This document shows positions 19,233 through 31,313 of a DNA stretch of 64,000 bases, piece by piece (the first letter of the stretch is position 1; each line of letters begins with the position of its first letter). The DNA is from Paralithodes platypus (taxonomy: Eukaryota > Arthropoda > Malacostraca > Decapoda > Lithodidae), in contig CM064502.1 of NCBI GenBank assembly GCA_032716605.1, positions 38,812,895-38,876,894 of the forward strand, written 5' to 3'. The notes under the pieces are model-generated. The model saw nothing but the letters and a program-made list of their open reading frames with translations. It made no database searches and had not been told where the DNA came from. A program made the position numbers and the translations under genes.

Positions 19233-21240
19233 TTATAATTACCTCTCCATAATTAGTTTTCTACCCACAGCGAACTCAAAGACAACTGCAGAGGTTGAAG
19301 TAAATAAACTAACGGTTTATAAATACCCCTGATGGTAACAAAGGCTTTAAAGTATCCCTAATAGGCTCAAAATTGCGTCAAGGACGTGAGAGGGTTAATT
19401 AGATAATAAGCATGCAAAGTTTTGGTTATGCTAGCCCTATTTCTGCCTTATTTGCCTTGAGACCCAACATCAATTTTTACTCCTAAAAGGTAATTTTAAT
19501 GTATCTGTGACACAAATACACCATTTGGTAGCTTTAGTGTCAATCTGGAATAAACCTGGCCTGCTTTAGGTCTATAGGGAACATTTCTTGACTCAGGTCA
19601 GTCAGTACCTGGCATTCGGACAGGACAGTTTCCTAGGGAACATTATCTTGCAACTTGCCTGTCCGAAATACTAATATTAGGGAACATTGTGAATAGAGAC
19701 TTCTTAGGGAACGTTATCTTGCAACAGACCTGTCCGAGATACTAATGTTAGGGAACATTGCGATGACTAGTACATATTTCAGTTATCTGAAGATATAGCA
19801 GCTTGAGATTGTACTTAGTTTCTACAAAGGGCATTTTGCAATGGTTAACCTAAAAATATGTTTGGAATAATCATTAGAAAGTGGGGTTCTTGGTGGGGTG
19901 AGGTTAGGTTAGGTTCAAACACGTCACAGGAAGATAATTTTTGTTTGGCTGTATCAGTGTTCACCAACATAATTATACTTAGGTTAACTAAATTGAATAG
20001 GTTACTAATAAATTATATCACACAAATATTCTCACAAAAGTATTGGCCAAAAATCAAAACTAGCCAAATATTTTAGTTCAGTATGAGAAAATACCCTTGT
20101 ATACCCAAAATAGTTATATTTAACATAAAAATACAGTTGTGAAGGGTCAAAACATGATTTCCCAAGTAAACCTATCCTGTCCGACATTTGGTCATTGTTC
20201 CCTAACAACCTGCCGAAGACGTCCAATTTGAGCTTCCGAACAGGCCAGTTCCTTACGAATTTTAAAATATTCCATTAGATGTCCATTTCCAGACATAGTG
20301 CTTTTACAACTATGCAGTTGAATAGAACTCTGAAAGTAGCTTATACCATGTTATTTTCGTGAATCTAAGAGTATAAACAGTACCGGAATAAAGCCAGCAA
20401 AAAATCACCCATGACAAATGTGCTGTCCCGGTTCCGGAGTGGATAGGTCTATTATAACTAGATACAAGCTACGGACAGAACCCCGCCCATTGTTGCCTAT
20501 GGCGGTCTGAAAAAAGTGAGCAGGCATGATTGCATGGGAGCTTTTGATATATTATGGAATTTTATTACAGAAATGAATTTTGCAGTTCATTTTACCCCTT
20601 GTATCAGATTTGTATGTTCGAGCATTATCAGAAAATTGAGTTATATGGGATTGTTCATTTTCTTCCCTATGCAGTTGTGACTTTCAGTGGCCGCTCAGTT
20701 TGTGTTGAATCACTAATTGTACCAAAAAAAACACATTTATAATGAAACTGCCTCAAGGAAACTTGGGGGAAATGTAGTATATGGGTCGACACACAACATA
20801 TCCTATAATCAAGTTAAAAAGACCAATTTGAAGATGTTTTATGACCTCCCCAATATTTGGTGACTTGAGGCAAAATCTGGGGAGGCAGACGGTCTTGTTG
20901 ACCTATTATTCCCTTCATACATCCCGAGCTCCCCGGGTCCCTGTTTACGCTAGAGATGATTGCGCAGCTGATAGAGCCAGGGTGTCCACATATTCACCCC
21001 TGTTTTTGGTGTCCTACGACATCGGGAAGTGGGTTAAAAAAATGGACGCAAGTTGGGATCGGTGAGCAATCTGGCACTACCATGTTCCCTAAGAATTTTC
21101 AGACCCCCATATGACCCCCTAGGAGGGTTCTAAACAGGGAATGGAGCTGTTTGGACCACCTGAGTAGGCAAAGATCTATACCCATGCAAAAGCTGAACAA
21201 GCCAGTTCAATTATTTGCCTAAGATGAATTGGCAGGTCTT
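19233..21240. other. Unassigned DNA, no gene recognised
   Basis: The longest ORFs (60-74 codons) lack domains. The only structure noted is a short imperfect repeat at about 19625-19757: two copies of a roughly 60-bp block with 'agggaac.ttatcttgcaac', '.cctgtccga.atactaat' and 'ttagggaacattg'. Confidence 0.5.
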
Positions 21241-21386
21241 GTAGAAGGGTGACCGCTCTCAACCCTCCAACTATCGTCCAATTGCTCTCATCTCTTGTAT
21301 CTCTAAAGTTTTTGAAACTATTCTTGCTTCCAAATTGCTTAAGCATTTCTCTTCTCATAATCTGCTCTCAGATCGCCAGTATGGCT
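21241..21386 (+). pseudogene. Jockey-like LINE A, 5' piece of RT fragment
   Basis: It encodes the RT segment from KKGD to YRPIAL.SCISKVFE and LLSDRQYG, nearly the same as 46845-46983 of LINE B. It is truncated at the 5' side near 21241 and cut at 21386 by the LTR retrotransposon. The sequence continues after 30859. Confidence 0.9.
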
Positions 21387-23203
21387 TGTGACGTTAACCA
21401 CTCCGTTAGAACCGCATGGCTTGTCCTACAGTGACTCGCTAGGATCGCCAGGGCAGTGGATGGGGCTACAGTTTATGTATTAGAGTGTGCTTTATTTCAT
21501 ATGAAAGCTCGTGTCATGGGCAGTCCAGAAAGGCTCTTTGTTTTCACCCATGTCAAGGCTTTCTATATTTAATTGTAAAGTATATGTTTTATCATTAACT
21601 AGTAATGATGGGATCTGGGAGAGAGAGAGAGAGTAGAACAGAGTGAGAGGGGCGCGCGCAGTGTTTTTGCCCCGCTCGATGACGTCACGGCTGGCTGCCT
21701 CGTGGGGGTTGGTTGAGGGAGTTCTTTACCATGCTTGGTGATGTAATGTTTTGCTAGCTACTTTGGTAGTGGTTAGAGGACTTGTCACCGCTTTTTTCCC
21801 ACGCGGCTCGAACTAGTGCGAGTATATATACTGGTTCCTCGCCATTCTCTCCCTCAGATCTGGTTTCTAGAACGCATCCATCTTTTTTCCCTTGCTATCT
21901 GTCTCCCCGCTCCGCACCTGAGAATCTTTTCCTCTGCCTACCTCTCTCTTCTTTCATATCTTTCACCACCTTTTTATTAATATTATACCCCCTCTGGTTA
22001 ACTCTGCAAAATCGTCTTCATGCTGGCCAGTTGTATTGTGCGTTAAGGTCTGATATAACCCATGTATGTTATTTGTTAAGATAAGTGGATCACGAAGCAT
22101 TGGTTGGCATTTATATTGTTTAAGACCGCGTCCTATAATTATTAGTGTTCTGCTGGATTAGATAATGCTAGACTAGGAGTCTGATATTATAAGGTATTGT
22201 TTCCTATGAGTGCTGGCTTTAGTTAAAAGCTGCACGACATACCTGAGAACTGGAGTTGATTGAGTAAATTCTAGTCTGTGTGCCATTGAGAGTAGAGCAT
22301 GCACGAATGAGGGCTTTTTGCCTATACCATTCTGCACTGTTCTAAGCTCGTTGTTTGTCTTTGAGGTACGCCAGGAGAACGCTTAATACTTCGGTATTAA
22401 GGTTTCTCAAGAGAGCTACCCTTCCCTATAACGTAATATTTGACGCACAGACTTGAGATTTGCACTAGGCTATGCGGCATGCCATGCGCACCAGTATCTC
22501 GTATCATTGACTCTAGCTAGACTTTATCAGTCACAGTAGACATTAAGTATATTAACCTAATTACTCTTTTTATGCATACCCATTTATCATTACACAAGCA
22601 TTTCGCAGCCTAGTTTGATGTATGGAGACACAAACGACTTAGGCTCTTTCTGTTGATAGGAATACTGCATTGTCGTGGCGATTATTATTGTTGTAGTGTT
22701 TAGGATATTCTTGGCTCCGACGGCATTATATATTCTGCCTTTTTGTGTGCATAGCCTGCACGAGCATTGTTCCGCTGCCTGCCTTTTTGGGTTCCATTTC
22801 CGATACGAGCATCTTTATAGCATCTAACATTTAAAGAAGATTCCTTGTTAGTGTTGAAGGACTTTAGTGCACTTTCTTTCATGCAGGAGTGCCTGACATT
22901 TATTGATTAAAGTAACGTAAGCTGTAACTTCTCTTACCACCTTACTTTGCATACCATAACCAAGCACCTTCGGTTATAGGTAGTAATAGGCTGTTTCCAC
23001 ATAACATTAAGCCTAGAGTAGACGCACATTTATTGAGAGTTTGATAGCCTATTATTGCATATAGAACTCTGTAGAGTATTTGTGTTCTTTGTTCACTAGG
23101 AATATACATCAGAGGTTGGATCTAGCACTTTCCGTTGTAGCATTTATGCCATTACTAGTCCAATGAATAAGAGCCCTGATATATTTAAACCCCAGTCGTA
23201 ACA
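21387..23203 (+). repeat. 5' LTR
   Basis: 1,817 bp, TG...CA ends, near-identical to 29041-30859. It contains a TATA-like promoter near 21823 and T/C-rich stretches. Confidence 0.93.
21821..21848 (+). promoter_or_regulatory. Candidate LTR core promoter (TATA box)
   Basis: GTATATATACTGG, preceded by 'ctagtgcga', is the only clear TATA-like element in the LTR and is conserved in the 3' LTR (about 29477-29484). A start site would be expected about 25-30 bp downstream in 'cctcgcca.tctctccctc'. This is inference from sequence only. Confidence 0.45.
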
Positions 23204-23225
23204 AATGGCGACCTTACCTAGGATT
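23204..23225 (+). promoter_or_regulatory. Candidate primer-binding site
   Basis: TGGCGACCTTACC begins two bases inside the 5' LTR end. TGG-starting sites at this position pair with the CCA end of a tRNA primer in LTR elements. The tRNA was not identified. Confidence 0.5.
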
Positions 23226-23420
23226 TGGTGAACCTACATTTATTAGCAGGAAACATTTGTTGTTTTGGAGAATATTTTGCGGGGATCAGCAAGAATATAT
23301 ATTTTTTGCAACATAGTATAGCCCTTGAGTATTTCCGAGAATTTTTGTGTGTATATTGAGGTATAAGAGTTTGGGGTACTTCTTTTCTGAATATTGAGGT
23401 GGGAAATTTTTGTGAGCATC

Positions 23421-25405
23421 ATGTCTTATACCGGATCAGAGAAGAATGGAGACACAGTACGTAATGTCGAAACTGAGGAACAGCAGTATGATGATATGGT
23501 TAATCAGGTGAACTGTGAGGAGGATGCTAGGATATTTTTGCAATGGCCTGTTACTGCCGAGCGGTTGGAGGGTATGGAGCGGTACGGTCTTCAATGCCTG
23601 GCCACAGCTATCGGTCATGCGGGTACTAGCGGCATGACCAGGGATAACTTGATAACGTGTGTACTGGGCAGGGTGACTGGTGAGCGAGATGGGTTGAGTG
23701 CTCAGAGCCCTTCGGCCATGCTTCCCCTACACTCGACTCCCAGCCATCCCAGTAGTTTGCCGACCCCGGGTACGCTTCCACAGTTGGGTGGTGACTGGCA
23801 GGGTGGGTTGCCCCTGGGGGGACCACCGGTAATTTCAAACATTGTAGCACCTTCACCTCCTCAAGGGTTATCTCCAGAATTATTGCTTCAGCTCGAATTA
23901 GCTAGGATCGAAGAGAGAAAGGCTATTAGGGTATCTGAACTTCAGCTTCAGCAGCAAATAGAATTAGCCAAGATAGAAGAGAGAAAAACTATCAGTCAAC
24001 AGCACATAGAGCTAGCAAAAATCCAAGCTGATTTAGAGTCGACTAGGTACTGTGCCGACATGGACGTAGAGAAGTCGCGAGTAGAGACGACGGGACAGCG
24101 ACTTGGGGCTGGTAACCGTGCTCATGATCAATCTCTCTCGCACTTATTGAAACTGGTTCCGGTGTTTGATGAGAGTGGTGTAACAGAATTTTTCACACGC
24201 TTTGAGAAGAAGTGCCAGGAACACCTGTGGCCAGAGAATAAATGGGCAGCACTTGTATCCTCTAGATTAGTAGGCAAGGGTCTTAAAGCCTACGATGCAT
24301 TACCTTTGGAGTCCTGTATTGTGTATGAGGATCTCAAGGAGGCTGTCCTGAGGGCTTATGAACTGCAACCAGAAACGTACCGTTTGAAGTTCCGGGGTGT
24401 AACTAAGGGAAGAGATAGTACCTTTTTGGAACACGCCCGGGACTTGTCCGATGATATGGGGAACTGGCTCCGATCTGAGAAGGTCACAACATTTGATGAA
24501 ATTAAGCAGTTAATGATGTTGGAGCAGTTCTTTAAGAGCACAGGCAGTGATCTAACTTTGAACTTGAAGGAGAAAAACCCAAGAACTCTAGTCGAAGCAG
24601 CAGAAATGGCTGATCGACGGCTGTCGTTGATTCGGGGTTGCGGGTCCTCACAGAAGTACGATGTAAGTGCTAAGGACCGTTATCCTCCCCCTCCCCGGAA
24701 CAATGACACATTTAAACAGAAGAGCCATGAAACTAAAACTGAATCCAAACCTTACACCACACCGTATGTGAAAAGTCAGGGGCCTTTTACATCACAGTAT
24801 AAGCCGATACCAAAATGTATGTGTTTTAGTTGCCACCAGGAGGGTCATAAGGCAAATGAGTGCCCTAGTCGACCTCCTCCGGCAGCCGTGTCTTTTGCTC
24901 ACGGCATTGGAGTGTTCAAGAGGACATCGGAGTTTGTTAGAGGCATTTCTTCCGAGGTAAATACACTGCCAGTGCAGAAGGATCCGGAAGGCTTATTCCC
25001 TGTCCGTGATGCCTTTAGTGACCACAGGGGACTCGGTTGTGTGGAGTGGGGGGGTAGAAGACATGAGGTGAGAATTTTGCGTGACACTGGGGCATCGCAA
25101 ACACTGTTGAGAAATTTCACTGGTAAACCTGTCAATATGGCGCGGGTGGTTGTGGTTCAGGGAGTTAATGCGACAAGGTCATACCCGCTTGTAAGAATGA
25201 AGGTGGAAGTTGATGGTGTGACTCGTGACCTGGATGTAGGAATTGTGGAGAAGTTACCTGTTGGGGGCGTCGACCTCCTTCTCGGCAACGACTTTGCGGG
25301 ACCTACTTCTGAGGCTCCACCCTTGGTCGTTGCCGAGAAGCCGGCCGACGTGAGTAGGGAGGAGCAGGAGTGGGTTGAGAAGTGTCCGGTGCAGCCTATG
25401 GCGTG
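23421..25405 (+). CDS. Gag-protease polyprotein of the LTR element
   Basis: Starts at the ATG at 23421 (the frame is open from 23394). Residues about 155-210 hold Gln/Glu-rich repeats (LARIEERK, LAKIEERK, LAKIQAD). Residues about 245-400 form the helical capsid-like gag domain, with blocks such as FDESGVTEFFTRFEK, AYELQPETYR and LMMLEQFF. A CCHC zinc knuckle CFSCHQEGHKANEC starts at residue 468. The retropepsin-like aspartic protease has its active site in DTGAS at Asp555, with the flap and GNDF region near 620. The frame is intact up to the CR1-like insertion at 25406; the last codons to 25436 belong to that insert. Gag packages the RNA and the protease matures the polyprotein. Confidence 0.88.
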
Positions 25406-26964
25406 TACAAAGGAAATCAAGCAACAACAAATCTAGTGACCCTTCTAGGTTGCTTGTCCTCCAAAACACTGAGGATCAAGTGTCCAAACAGTGGTTTAGA
25501 GTGGGTAAGGGAACATTGGAAAGGGAATTACTGCCCTGGAACTAATGTCCGTGGCAGGATTAGGAAGTTAGTAGGGGACAGATGGGTTAGTAACTGAGGG
25601 GGGGATAAAATAAAGTTATTCATTTACAAACGCAGTCAGTCGCGGGTTTGATGCGAGATATTTGTCTAGGCGGAGTTTAAATGAATCAACGGTGATGCAG
25701 TCTATAACGTTTCGGGGAAGCCCATTCCACAAGTTGACAACTCGATTGAAGAAGAAATTCTTAGATTCGTGTGAGTTAAAAGATTTACCAATAATTTTGC
25801 AACCGTTTCCCCGCGTGTAATTAGATTGGTCGATAGTGAAGTACTTACTACAGTTCATATTGTCGATGCCTTTGATGATTTTGAACACTTGAATTAAGTC
25901 ACCTCTTAATCTGCGCTGGGTTAAAGGAAATAGATTTAATTCTCTAAGACGCTCTTCGTATGGTTTGTTCTTTAGGCTAGGTATCATTTTGGTAACTCTA
26001 CGTTGAACTCGTTCTAGCTTGTTTATATCTTTTTGGTAATAAGGGCACCAGGATTGAAGCAGTATTCCAGAAGAGGGCGGACTAATGAATTGTAAAGGGT
26101 TAGGATAACTTCTTTGGATTTATGCTCAAATGACCTGCCTAAAAAGCCAATTATTTTGTTTGCCTTCTTAACAACTTCTGAACATTGTTGACTCGGTTTA
26201 GGTTACTCGATATTGTTACTCCCAGATCGGTTTCTCTGTTTACATTCTTAAGCTGAGTGCCATTCATCGAATAGTTTGCTTTCTCATTTAGGTATCCGAT
26301 ATGTAGTACTTTACATTTATCCGCATTGAAACTCATTTGCCAAATTTGGGCCCACAAGAGAATTTATCTAGATTGTGTGCATATCGTCAACTTGTTCTTT
26401 TGAGAGTACGCTATTTGCAATTTTTGTATCGTCAGCAAATTTTGAGATTGTACAGGTGAGACCCTCATCTATGTCGTTGATGTAAATTAGAAAGAGAATT
26501 GGTCCTAGTACCGATCCCTGGGGTACCCCACTACTTACATTGGTCCATTTTGATGCCTTACCGTTTATGACTACTCTTTGCTTTCTGTCGCTGAGCCAAT
26601 TTTCTATCCATTTCAACACACCGTCTTGTATTCCATGCGCTTTTAGTTTTAGAAGTAACGTTTGTGGGGAACTTTGTCAAAGGCCTTTTGAAAATCAAGG
26701 TATATAATATCTACAGCTTTACTACACTCGTAGAGGTTGAGGATATCGTGGAAGAAGTCTAAGAGGTTTGTTAAACAGGAACGTTTTTTACGAAAGCCGT
26801 GTTGAGTATCTTTAAGTATGTTATTTTCCTCTAAGTGATTTACGAGTCTGTCTCGTATGACCGTTTCTAGCATTTTACATACAACTGAGGTTAAGCTAAT
26901 TGGACGATAGTTACTGGGTAGGGATATGCTGCCTTTTTTTAATATCGGTGTTACGTTGGCTAGC
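25406..26964 (-). mobile_element. CR1-like LINE copy 2, 5'-truncated
   Basis: A reverse-strand copy of the family at 8294-13186, covering the RT region from just upstream of YRPISLTSV through the 3' UTR. Small deletions and frameshifts break the RT into segments (26873-26649, 26619-26368, 26357-26151, 25987-25616). The FADD motif is retained. It lies inside the LTR element between protease and integrase. GTG-type sequence flanks both ends, so only a very short or degenerate target duplication is visible. Confidence 0.92.
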
Positions 26965-26966
26965 TC

Positions 26967-28565
26967 CGGTGTGTTGTCACCGGAGATTCTGCATCCAGAG
27001 AGTCACATTCTGGTCAACAATCTTTAGATCAGCGGAGGAAGGGTACCGAGAAGGGGTTGAAAGTTGATGCGGTTGAGAGTTTAGTATCAACGGACCTTCT
27101 CGGGGACTCAGTATTAGGACCAAATATCGAGTCTGAAGAAGACCCAGTAACTGTTGTGGAAAAGGCAGAGGATGGGCTTAAAAAGACGAAAGAGTTGAAG
27201 GAGGACAGTGATGCACAGTCGGGAGATGTGGCAACAAGGTACCATGACGCGTACCCTATGAGAAATGGGTCGGCGAAGACGGTGGTCCGAAGCTTGCTAG
27301 TGTATTTTTCCCGGTATGGTTACCCGCAGGGGATTCAGTCAGTCCAGGGACCCAACTTCACTTCTAGCGTCTTTGTTCAAGCAATGCCGCAGCATGAGAT
27401 TGTTGGGGTTGTGTCATCTGCGTATCATCCGGAGAGCCAGGGTGTGTTAGAGCGATGGCACTCAGCCTTGAAATCTGTGCTTCGTTGTTGTTGCTTTGAG
27501 AGTGGGAAGGATTGGGATCTTGGCCTGCCATGTGTTTTGTTTGCTGTGCGGAAGGTACCTGGGGAGAGTTTGGGATTCAGCCCTAATGAGCTCGTCTTTG
27601 GACACCGTGTCAGAGGGCCTCTCCATATGGTTGAAGAAGTATGGGAGGGCGCAGAAAAACCTTGTTCTATGCTCAAGTGTGTCCTCAACAGTCGAGAACG
27701 GATGTTGCGCAGTCTGGAGTTGGCTGGCCGTAATTTTACTAGCTCTCAGGCCCTCAGGAAGGACAGGTACGACCTCAAGGTTGAACTCAGGGAGTTTCAC
27801 GTGGGTCAGGAGGTGTTGATTCTACTGCCCCTTGTAGGTCACCCCTTATCCGCGAAGTATGCTGGTCCTTATAGGGTGGTTGAGGAGCTATCAGACCTGG
27901 ATTACTTGGTAGCCACTCCAGACAGACGGAAGCGCAATCAGTTATGTCATGTTAATCCCATGAAGGAGTATGGGAGGCACCCCCCCGAGCCTCTCACTGT
28001 GCCTGTGATGACGTTTAGCAGTCAAGGTGGAGAAGGAGAACGGGACAGTCAAGCTCAGGTGGAGGATAACTGGAAGGATAAGAAGTTCAAATGGGCGCCT
28101 GAGTGTGAGAAGGTGTTTAGAGAAGTAAAACACCTGTTGTGCACTCACCCGATCCTCAGGGCCCCTGACTTTAGCCTACCTTTCCAACTAGCAACGGAGG
28201 CTAGTGGTGTGGGGGCTGGTGCCGTCCTTGTGGAAAAGGACGATGATGGGCTGGAGCATCCTGTTAGTTTCTGCTCGGAGAAGTACAATTCGGCCCAGGG
28301 GAGCTGCTCTGTTGTCGAGGAGGAGCTGCTGGCGGTTGTGCTTGCGCTGGGGCATTTCGAGGTCTATGTTCCAGCCTATGGTCCGGTCGTTGTAGTTTAC
28401 CCAGATCATCACCCTCTCAAGTTCTTGGACCAGTTTCACAATCGGAATATGAGGCTGACCAGGTGGTCACTAAGGTTATTGGTATATAACCTGGACATAC
28501 GCCATATTGCCGGTTGTGACAACGTGGTTGCAGATGGTCGTTCAAGGGTATATGATCCTGGGTAG
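26967..28565 (+). pseudogene. Integrase and RNase H portion of the LTR element (deleted)
   Basis: The frame is the same as gag-protease, so it was one polyprotein before the LINE insertion. After an acidic linker comes the C-terminal part of the integrase core: QSVQGPNF, where the second catalytic Asp position holds Val, and YHPESQGVLERWH with the Glu. A GPY/F-like module (KYAGPYRVVE) and a linker follow. The next residues match the RT thumb-RNase H junction (KFKWAPECEKVF), then an RNase H domain with ATEASGVGAGAV (Glu at the first catalytic Asp), a VVEEELLAVVLAL segment and PDHHPL. Missing are the integrase zinc-binding N-terminus with the first catalytic Asp, and all RT palm motifs. The integrase-before-RNase H order is directly visible. 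Confidence 0.87.
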
Positions 28566-29040
28566 ATTGACACACGGGTAGCCTCCTGCTTTAGTTTGAA
28601 TAGTATTTTGCGCTTGGTGCTTGTTGGCTCGCGGTTGTAGCCCAGCATATTGGGTCGTAAAGCAGGAGTTGAGTGTTTGGTATAGAAGAAAAAACTAGGC
28701 TTGCCCCTATAGTGCAGCCGAAATAAACAAATTAAAAACATGAAAATCAAATAAAAAACTCTTTCTTTGATAGTTGAATTTTTTCAGTATGTTATAGCAG
28801 TAATTCTGAGTTGCACTCCTCTCAGAATGCTGGGCTAGAGAAGCTCGCTCTTGAGGAGCATAACTACATATAGTTTAACCTATTGTGTTAGGGAAGGGTT
28901 ATAATTTTGTAAAATGTTTTGTTGAGGAACTGTGCCAGATATTTTACTGCCGCTGGGTGATGGGAAGTAGAGATATAGCATGGGTTCTAACCATCAGATT
29001 TTTGTGAACCTTGGGCCTCTGAGAAAAATCTTGGGGGGGG
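28566..29040 (+). other. LTR element 3' untranslated region with polypurine tract
   Basis: No ORF of note. It ends in GAGAAAAATCTTGGGGGGGG (29021-29040), directly abutting the 3' LTR, the expected polypurine-tract position for plus-strand priming. Confidence 0.7.
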
Positions 29041-30859
29041 TGTGACGTTAACCACTCCGTTAGAACCGCATGGCTTGTCCTACAGTGACTCGCTAGGATC
29101 GCCAGGGCAGTGGATGGGGCTACAGTTTATGTATTAGAGTGTGCTTTATTTCATATGAAAGCTCGTGTCATGGGCAGTCCAGAAAGGCTCTTTGTTTTCA
29201 CCCATGTCAAGGCTTTCTATATTTAATTGTAAAGTATATGTTTTATCATTAACTAGTAATGATGGGATCTGGGAGAGAGAGAGAGAGTAGAACAGAGTGA
29301 GAGGGGGGCGCGCAGTGTTTTTGCCCTGCTCGATGACGTCACGGCTGGCTGCCTCGTGGGGGTTGGTTGAGGGAGTTCTTTACCATGCTTGGTGACGTAA
29401 TGTTTTGCTAGCTACTTTGGTAGTGGTTAGAGGACTTGTCACCGCTGTTTTTCCCACGCGGCTCGAACTAGTGCGAGTATATATACTGGTTCCTCGCCAC
29501 TCTCTCCCTCAGATCTGGTTTCTAGAACGCATCCATCTTTTTTCCCTTGCTATCTGTCCCCCCACGCCGCACCTGAGAATCTTTTCCTCTGCCTACCTCT
29601 CTCTTCTTTCATATCTTTCACCACCTTTTTATTAATATTATACCCCCTCTGGTTAACTCTGCAAAATCAGCTTCATGCTGGCCAGTTGTATTGTGCGTTA
29701 AGGTCTGATATAACCCATGTATGTTAGTTGTTAAGATAAGTGGATCACGAAGCATTGGTTGGCATTTATATTGTTTAAGTACCGCGTCCTATAATTATTA
29801 GTGTTCTGCTGGATTAGATAATGCTAGACTAGGAGTCTGATATTATAAGGTATTGTTTCCTATGAGTGCTGGCTTTAGTTAAAAGCTGCACGACATACCT
29901 GAGAACTGGAGTTGATTGAGTAAATTCTAGTCTGTGTGCCATTGAGAGTAGAGCATGCACGAATGAGGGCTTTTTGCCTATACCATTCTGCACTGTTCTA
30001 AGCTCGTTGTTTGTCTTTGAGGTACGCCAGGAGAACGCTTAATACTTCGGGATTAAGGTTTCTCAAGAGAGCTACCCTTCCCTATAACGTAATATTTGAC
30101 GCACAGACTTGAGATTTGCACTAGGCTATGCGGCATGCCATGCGGACCAGTATCTTGTATCATTGACTCTAGCTAGACTTTATCAGTCACAGTAGACATT
30201 AAGTATATTAACCTAATTACTCTTTTTATGCATACCCATTTATCATTACACAAGCATTTCGTAGCCTAGTTTGATGTATGGAGACACAAACGACTTAGGC
30301 TCTTTTTGTTGATAGGAATACTGTATTGTCGTGGCGATTATTATTGTTGTAGTGTTTAGGATATTCTTGGCTCCGACGGCATTATATATTCTGCCTTTTT
30401 GTGTGCATAGCCTGCACGAGCATTGTTCCGCTGCCTGCCTTTTTGGGTTCCATTTCCGATACGAGCATCTTTATAGCATCTAACATTTAAAGAAGATTCC
30501 TTGTTAGTGTTGAAGGACTTTAGTGCACTTTCTTTCATTCAGGAGTGCCTGACATTTATTGATTAAAGTAACGTAAGCTGTAACTTCTCTTACCACCTTA
30601 CTTTGCATACCATAACCAAGCACCTTCGGTTATAGGTAGTAATAGGCTGTTTCCACGTAACATTAAGCCTAGAGTACACGCACATTTATTGAGAGTTTGA
30701 TAGCCTATTATTGCATATAGAACTCTGTAGAGTATTTGTGTTCTTTGTTCACTGGGAATATACATCAGAGGTTGGATCTAGCGCTTTCCGTTGTAGCATT
30801 TATGCCATTACTAGTCCAATGAATAAGAGCCCTGATATATTTAAACCCCAGTCGTAACA
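29041..30859 (+). repeat. 3' LTR
   Basis: 1,819 bp, TGTGACG...GTAACA, almost identical to 21387-23203. Followed by GGCT (30860-30863), the target duplication. Confidence 0.93.
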
Positions 30860-30870
30860 GGCTTCCTTAA

Positions 30871-31313
30871 CCCGTCCAGCCCCGGCTAGTTTTGTAATGT
30901 TTGTTCACCAGAACCCGGCCGGTTTTCAAAAAATGGTTTTATTCCAGAAACAATAGCGAATGGGTTAGGAATGAAGGAAAAACCACGAAAAACCGCTCAA
31001 AAAGCTTAAAGAATGGTCCTACAGAGCCCCCGAAAACGTATTTTACAAGAGTAAAAAATTGAAGGCAATTACCCCCAAAAAACAGGTTATTGCGCGCTCA
31101 CGCGCACGCACGCACGTGGACTTTGAGAGTTTTCAACCATCGGCACGGTTGCGTGGGATACGTACACAGTTCCCATACAAATCTGAGCCCTCTTGAGTGG
31201 CTACACCTGAGGTTACGGTCGGCGCAATTAGGGTGACGCGCCAGGTGCGTCTCTGGGGCTGTGCGTTACATACATCGCCGACGCGCCAGGCGCGTCGCTG
31301 GGGCTGTACGGGT
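30871..31313. mobile_element. TTAA-flanked MITE (MITE D), piggyBac-type
   Basis: 443 bp flanked by TTAA (30867-30870 and 31314-31317). The termini are inverted: CCCGTCCAGCCCC at the left, and at the right CCCGTACAGCCCC in reverse complement. The interior has a roughly 45-bp direct duplication near the right end ('acgccaggtgcgt' / 'acgccaggcgcgt') and CA/CG-rich 'gcgcacgcacgcac'. No transposase. It interrupts the jockey-like LINE: the 'ttcct.aagggtcgctc' junction is continuous in LINE B at 46984. The ends do not match those of the piggyBac element at 710-6344. Confidence 0.85.

Larger units (their letters stand above)
21387..30859 (+). mobile_element. Ty3/Gypsy-class LTR retrotransposon, Gmr1-like domain order, internally deleted
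   Basis: This 9.47-kb element has two 1.8-kb LTRs starting TGTGACG and ending GTAACA, a 4-bp target duplication GGCT (21383-21386 and 30860-30863), a purine-rich tract before the 3' LTR, and coding order gag - protease - integrase - RNase H. The RT core is missing. Integrase upstream of RT/RNase H is the order of Gmr1-like Ty3/Gypsy elements rather than canonical ones. A CR1-like LINE copy on the opposite strand lies between protease and integrase. The LTRs differ at roughly 20-25 positions by eye, so the insertion is fairly recent. The element cannot be autonomous. Confidence 0.9.

Noticed and set aside
22700..22882. 60-codon minus-strand ORF, identical in both LTRs (also 30356-30538)
   Set aside because: Its identity is explained by the near-identical LTRs. 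It has no domain and no sign of separate conservation.
31261..31313. N-terminal MRYIHRRRARRVAG of the 416-codon ORF
   Set aside because: These codons lie in the TTAA MITE and only by chance are in frame with the LINE RT, which starts after 31313.
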